The notes beneath the pieces are model-generated. The model saw nothing but the letters and a program-made list of their open reading frames with translations. It ran no database searches and had not been told where the DNA came from. A stretch of DNA of 7,406 bases from Spirochaetaceae bacterium. Its GTDB lineage: Bacteria; Spirochaetota; Spirochaetia; Treponematales; Breznakiellaceae. Each line of letters opens with the position of its first letter. Position 1 is the stretch's first letter. The position numbers and the translations under genes are program-made. Positions 4,885 to 7,406 of this stretch are shown piece after piece. The DNA is taken from contig JAITXS010000056.1 in assembly GCA_031284645.1 (NCBI GenBank), forward strand, positions 1-7,406, in the 5' to 3' direction.

Positions 4885-6414
4885 ATGAATTTAATTTCTG
4901 AAAGCGACTCTCCGACCCCTCAGTTTCCCGAGGACAGCGGATATCCTTTGTATGCTTCCGCACCAATCACCGGCAGTCCCTCATCAAAAAAAGTCGCGTT
5001 TATAACACTTGGCTGTAAATTAAATCAAAGTGAAACCGAGGGAATCGCGGATGCGTTTCGTTTGTCAGGCTTTTCTGTGGAACAGACAGCGCATCACGCG
5101 GATATTGTTATCGTGAATACCTGCGCGGTAACATCGAAGGCAGAGCAGAAGGCCCGTCGGCTCCTGCGCTTCTTTTTAAAATCAAATCAAAAAGCATCTT
5201 TTGTTGTAAGCGGTTGTTATGCCCAGCTCAAGAAAAACGAGATAGAGAATATAGAGACTGAGGACAGAACGTTGTCTGCGGCTTACCCCGGAGAGAAGCG
5301 GCTTTTTGTGTTAAGCGGGGATAAAAAAGCGCGGCTCATTGATATTCCGCGAAAACTCGCCCTCGGTGCGCGGCTGTGCGAAATCTTGTCGCAGGCGGAA
5401 GAAAGAGTAGGGGAGGGGGGGCAAGCGGAAGTCCTTCTTGAAAAAAATCAGATAGATGAGCGTTTTGCGTTCCACCCCACACGGTTTTCTTTTCATTCAA
5501 GGGCTGTGTTAAAAATCCAGGACGGCTGTGATAATAAGTGCGCTTACTGTGCGGTTCGGCTTGCCCGCGGGAAAAGCGTGAGCCTTCCTGCTTCCCAAGC
5601 GCTTCTCCGGCTTAAAGATATCGAAGAGGCCGGTATCGCTGAGGTCGTGCTTACCGGTGTAAATATCGGGCAGTATCAGGATAAGGAACTGTCCGAAAAC
5701 AGACCGGCATACGGCTCGGGTCTTGCAGCGCTCCTCCGCCATCTTCTTGAAGGCACGAGCAGTATCGCGCTTAGGCTTTCCTCTCTTGACGGAGATGTTT
5801 TTAACGATGAGCTTTTTGATGTACTCTCTCATCCCCGTATCCGCCCTCACTTTCATCTATCAATTCAGTCGGCAAGTGAAAAAATTTTATCGGCTATGGG
5901 CCGGTCTTATTCGGCAGAACAGATTCTTGCTGTTATAAATCGGCTGCGCCTGATAAAAAACAATCCTTTTATTGCCTGTGATATGATCAGCGCTTTCCCC
6001 GGAGAAAGCGCCGAAGAATTTGAAAAAACCCTGTCTTTTTGTGATAAGGCGAATTTTGCGTGGATACACGCATTCCCGTTTTCGCCGCGAGAGGGTACCG
6101 AAGCATACGCCTTGCCCGGAAAAGTAAGCGAGCGTGAGGCTGCTCTGCGGGTACACGAGCTTACGCGGCTTGCCAAAGACGGCAGGGAAAATTATATTAA
6201 ACAATCTTTGGGCGGGAAATTTCGGGCAATCCGCGAAGAGATAAAATTGCAAATCAATGGTTTTTTTCCGGCTTTAAGCGAAAACTACCTGCGGCTCCTT
6301 ATTGCCGTGCCTGAAAACGAGAAAGAGCCCCGCTGCGGTGAGGAATTTTCATGCAGAATCACCAGCCTTGAAGGGGCTCCCCCTCGTATTGATGCCTTTG
6401 GGGTAGTTCTCTAG
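4885..6414 (+). CDS. mtaB: tRNA (t6A37) methylthiotransferase MtaB, radical SAM
   Basis: The product has 509 residues. The N-terminal UPF0004 domain starts at KKVAFITLGCKLNQSE (35-50). Its three cluster-binding Cys are C44 (LGCKLN), C80 (VNTCAV) and C111 (SGCYAQ). The radical SAM core has DGCDNKCAYC with C215, C219 and C222 (CxxxCxxC), then VVLTGVNIGQY (254-264), LSIQSAS and MGRSYSAEQ (325-346), and FPGES (371-375). A C-terminal TRAM-like domain follows (about 444-509). LGCKLNQ and the general sequence fit MtaB (YqeV) rather than MiaB or RimO. The enzyme uses two 4Fe-4S clusters to add methylthio to t6A37, giving ms2t6A37 in tRNAs reading ANN codons. It is longer than the usual 430-450 residues because of about 34 leading residues and a long linker (about 112-200) that contains a G7 run at the DNA level. 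The start at 4885 lies 5 bases after the TPR stop and its ribosome binding site is poor, so a later start is possible. Confidence 0.92.
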   Translation: MNLISESDSPTPQFPEDSGYPLYASAPITGSPSSKKVAFITLGCKLNQSETEGIADAFRLSGFSVEQTAHHADIVIVNTCAVTSKAEQKARRLLRFFLKSNQKASFVVSGCYAQLKKNEIENIETEDRTLSAAYPGEKRLFVLSGDKKARLIDIPRKLALGARLCEILSQAEERVGEGGQAEVLLEKNQIDERFAFHPTRFSFHSRAVLKIQDGCDNKCAYCAVRLARGKSVSLPASQALLRLKDIEEAGIAEVVLTGVNIGQYQDKELSENRPAYGSGLAALLRHLLEGTSSIALRLSSLDGDVFNDELFDVLSHPRIRPHFHLSIQSASEKILSAMGRSYSAEQILAVINRLRLIKNNPFIACDMISAFPGESAEEFEKTLSFCDKANFAWIHAFPFSPREGTEAYALPGKVSEREAALRVHELTRLAKDGRENYIKQSLGGKFRAIREEIKLQINGFFPALSENYLRLLIAVPENEKEPRCGEEFSCRITSLEGAPPRIDAFGVVL

Positions 6415-6464
6415 AAGTGTCGGCCGGGTTTACGGTATCTTTTTCGATGATGCACTGCGGGCGC

Positions 6465-6494
6465 TTGACACTCAGGGTGATTTGAGTGTATATA
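6465..6494 (+). promoter_or_regulatory. Sigma70-type promoter of rplU-prp
   Basis: A perfect -35 TTGACA (6465-6470) and a -10 TATATA (6489-6494) are separated by 18 bases. Transcription would start around 6500, leaving a short AT-rich leader before the rplU ribosome binding site. This matches the break between the mtaB operon and the ribosomal genes, a gap of 109 bases. Confidence 0.7.
6468..6489. promoter_or_regulatory. Operator-like inverted repeat inside the rplU promoter
   Basis: ACACTCA (6468-6474) and TGAGTGT (6483-6489) are perfect 7-base inverted arms around 8 bases. The arms overlap the -35 hexamer and touch the -10. This is the position and size expected of a dimeric repressor site that would block polymerase. 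Since it ends before the predicted start of transcription, it is unlikely to act as an RNA hairpin. The cognate regulator is unknown. Confidence 0.5.
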
Positions 6495-6523
6495 TGATAT
6501 ATAAATTGTTTAAAGGGTAAAAT

Positions 6524-6835
6524 ATGTATGCATTAGTGGAATTTCAGGGAAAGCAGTATAAGGCCGAAGAGGGTAAGTGTTTGAAGGTTGACCTTATTGC
6601 CAAGGATCCCGGTGAAAAAATTGATATTGATTCGGTTCTCCTTGTTTCCGGTGACCATATTTCAGTCGGAGAGCCTTATGTTTCGGGTGCAAAGGTGAGC
6701 GCGGTTGTGCAAGAGCACGGGAAAGATAAAAAGATTATCGTCTTTAAATATAAACCTAAAAAAGATTACCGGCGAAAAAGAGGCCACAGACAGTGGTTCT
6801 CCATCATTAAGATCGAAAATATCGCATTAGCCTAG
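6524..6835 (+). CDS. rplU: 50S ribosomal protein L21
   Basis: The product has 103 residues, the normal length for L21. It has the family opening MYALVEFQGKQYKAEEG and the C-terminal signature FKYKPKKDYRRKRGHRQ (about 74-90), a basic loop that binds 23S rRNA. L21 is an early-binding protein of the large subunit. A strong Shine-Dalgarno AAAGGG (6512-6517) lies 6 bases before the ATG, and a clear promoter lies upstream. prp follows after 26 bases, the usual rplU-prp pairing; rpmA, often the third member, is not seen in the window. Confidence 0.97.
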   Translation: MYALVEFQGKQYKAEEGKCLKVDLIAKDPGEKIDIDSVLLVSGDHISVGEPYVSGAKVSAVVQEHGKDKKIIVFKYKPKKDYRRKRGHRQWFSIIKIENIALA

Positions 6836-6848
6836 CATCATATACTAT

Positions 6849-6854
6849 AGAGGG
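6849..6854 (+). promoter_or_regulatory. Ribosome binding site fixing the GTG start of prp
   Basis: AGAGGG is placed 7 bases before GTG at 6862. The frame has no nearby ATG, and this start places the catalytic residues at the family's usual numbering, so it decides the start. Confidence 0.7.
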
Positions 6855-6861
6855 TGTTCGG

Positions 6862-7191
6862 GTGATTTCGATAGAAGTATCACTGGACAGGGAAGGTGTT
6901 TTATACGCCTTGCGTGTCTGCGGACATTCACACTCCGGCCCGCGTGGTAGTGATATTGTGTGCGCTGCGGTTTCTGTACTGACAAGAACCTTTATTCAGG
7001 TGGTTTCGTCGCGAGAAGGGGTTTCAGCGCGTTTCTCAGCACCGGAACGCGGTTTTCTTGAGTTTTCTGCGCATTACGGTGAAGCCGGAAAAAATTTTTT
7101 ATACTGTTCGGGGGTTTTTCTCCTTGAGGGATTAAAATCACTCCGGGATGAATATCCCGAATACTGTTCTTTGGACATACTTCAAGATTAA
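6862..7191 (+). CDS. prp: Ribosomal-processing cysteine protease Prp (YsxB family)
   Basis: The product has 109 residues with a GTG start. The family signature GHSHSGPRGSDIVCAAVS (21-38) is present, with catalytic His22 and Cys34, the same numbering as in Staphylococcus aureus Prp. There, Prp removes a short N-terminal extension from ribosomal protein L27, which is essential for ribosome assembly. The gene follows rplU as in most genomes. Whether it does the same job here depends on whether this organism's L27 carries the cleavable extension, and rpmA is not within the window. If L27 lacks it, Prp would need another target. Family assignment is firm; the substrate is inferred. Confidence 0.92.
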   Translation: MISIEVSLDREGVLYALRVCGHSHSGPRGSDIVCAAVSVLTRTFIQVVSSREGVSARFSAPERGFLEFSAHYGEAGKNFLYCSGVFLLEGLKSLRDEYPEYCSLDILQD

Positions 7192-7262
7192 GAAAGCCGC
7201 TGATCAAGGGCAGAGTGCGCCTGGAAGATGAATAAGCTTAAACGGAAAGTGATAAAGGCACA

Positions 7263-7291
7263 TTGACAAGAGCTGTTTTTATTTATAAACT
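7263..7291 (+). promoter_or_regulatory. Promoter of the tRNA-Val gene
   Basis: A perfect -35 TTGACA lies at 7263-7268. The -10 is either TAAACT (7286-7291, 17-base spacer) or TATAAA (7284-7289, 15-base spacer). Either would start transcription just before the mature tRNA 5' end at 7301, so the tRNA can be transcribed independently of rplU-prp. Confidence 0.6.
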
Positions 7292-7300
7292 CAAGAAAAC

Positions 7301-7372
7301 GGACGATTAACTCAGTGGGAGAGTGCCACCTTCACACGGTGGAAGTCACAAGTTCAAATCTTGTATCGTCCA
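7301..7372 (+). tRNA. tRNA-Val (anticodon CAC)
   Basis: The sequence folds into a full cloverleaf. The acceptor stem 7301-7307 pairs perfectly with 7365-7371, the D stem is ACTC/GAGT (7310-7313, 7321-7324), the anticodon stem is CCACC/GGTGG (7326-7330, 7338-7342), and the T stem is ACAAG/CTTGT (7348-7352, 7360-7364) with a TTCAAAT loop. The anticodon at 7333-7335 is CAC, which reads GUG valine codons. The discriminator base is A (7372). CCA is not encoded, so the end must be added by a CCA-adding enzyme. Confidence 0.97.
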
Positions 7373-7375
7373 TCA

Positions 7376-7391
7376 CGGTAATTCTTTACCG
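7376..7391 (+). terminator. Short hairpin after the tRNA, possible terminator or processing signal
   Basis: CGGTAA (7376-7381) and TTACCG (7386-7391) form a perfect 6-bp stem with a 4-base loop immediately downstream of the tRNA. No T-run follows within the window, so intrinsic termination is doubtful. Confidence 0.3.
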
Positions 7392-7406
7392 GATAACGAT
7401 TTAATC

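Noticed and set aside
5509..6252. Minus-strand ORFs opposite mtaB (5509-5856, 5887-6252, 5907-6176)
   Set aside because: These are shadows of a confidently assigned gene, with compositionally odd products and no recognisable domains.
6423..6444. Possible intrinsic terminator after mtaB (short hairpin plus a run of five T)
   Set aside because: The stem is only three GC pairs plus one G-T pair, too weak to call, although the T-run position is suggestive.
7228..7266. 12-codon basic ORF between prp and the tRNA
   Set aside because: It is too short to separate from chance, has only a marginal ribosome binding site, and overlaps the tRNA promoter.

Overview
This window looks chromosomal and comes from a bacterium that is probably a spirochaete of the Treponema type. 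The clues are a spirochaete-style lipoprotein signal, a bactofilin next to a TPR protein, and the gene content around rplU. No single gene proves the genus, so this is an inference. All convincing genes lie on the + strand.

Left part (1-2204): the end of a cell-envelope or surface-glycan operon. It holds the C-terminus of a family 2 (polyprenyl-phosphate type) glycosyltransferase, a 25-codon membrane or leader ORF that overlaps it by ATGA, and, starting on the next base, a large polytopic DUF6311-type membrane protein. This part is clearly more AT-rich than the rest: sampled 60-base lines give about 27-40% GC, against about 33-58% in the mtaB gene.

Middle (2205-2510): 306 bases with no believable gene but dense structure. 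Four diverged copies of a 24-base core recur every 63-67 bases. The last copy runs into a heptamer (TCTACCC-type) tract in strict 7-base register. The tract has G-quadruplex potential on the minus strand, and another G-quadruplex motif lies on the plus strand. The tract stops directly at a -10-like element before the next gene. This is the least explained part of the window.

Right-centre (2511-6414): four co-directional genes. They are a GH3/NagZ-type glycosidase lipoprotein, a bactofilin, a secreted TPR protein and the tRNA methylthiotransferase MtaB. The last three are tightly spaced (12 and 5 bases) and probably form one operon. The first three suggest envelope or peptidoglycan work and cell-shape scaffolding.

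Right end (6415-7406): a well-formed sigma70-type promoter with an operator-like inverted repeat between its -35 and -10 precedes rplU (L21) and prp (the cysteine protease known to trim L27 in Firmicutes). A tRNA-Val(CAC) with its own promoter follows. rpmA (L27), often found next to prp, is not inside the window.
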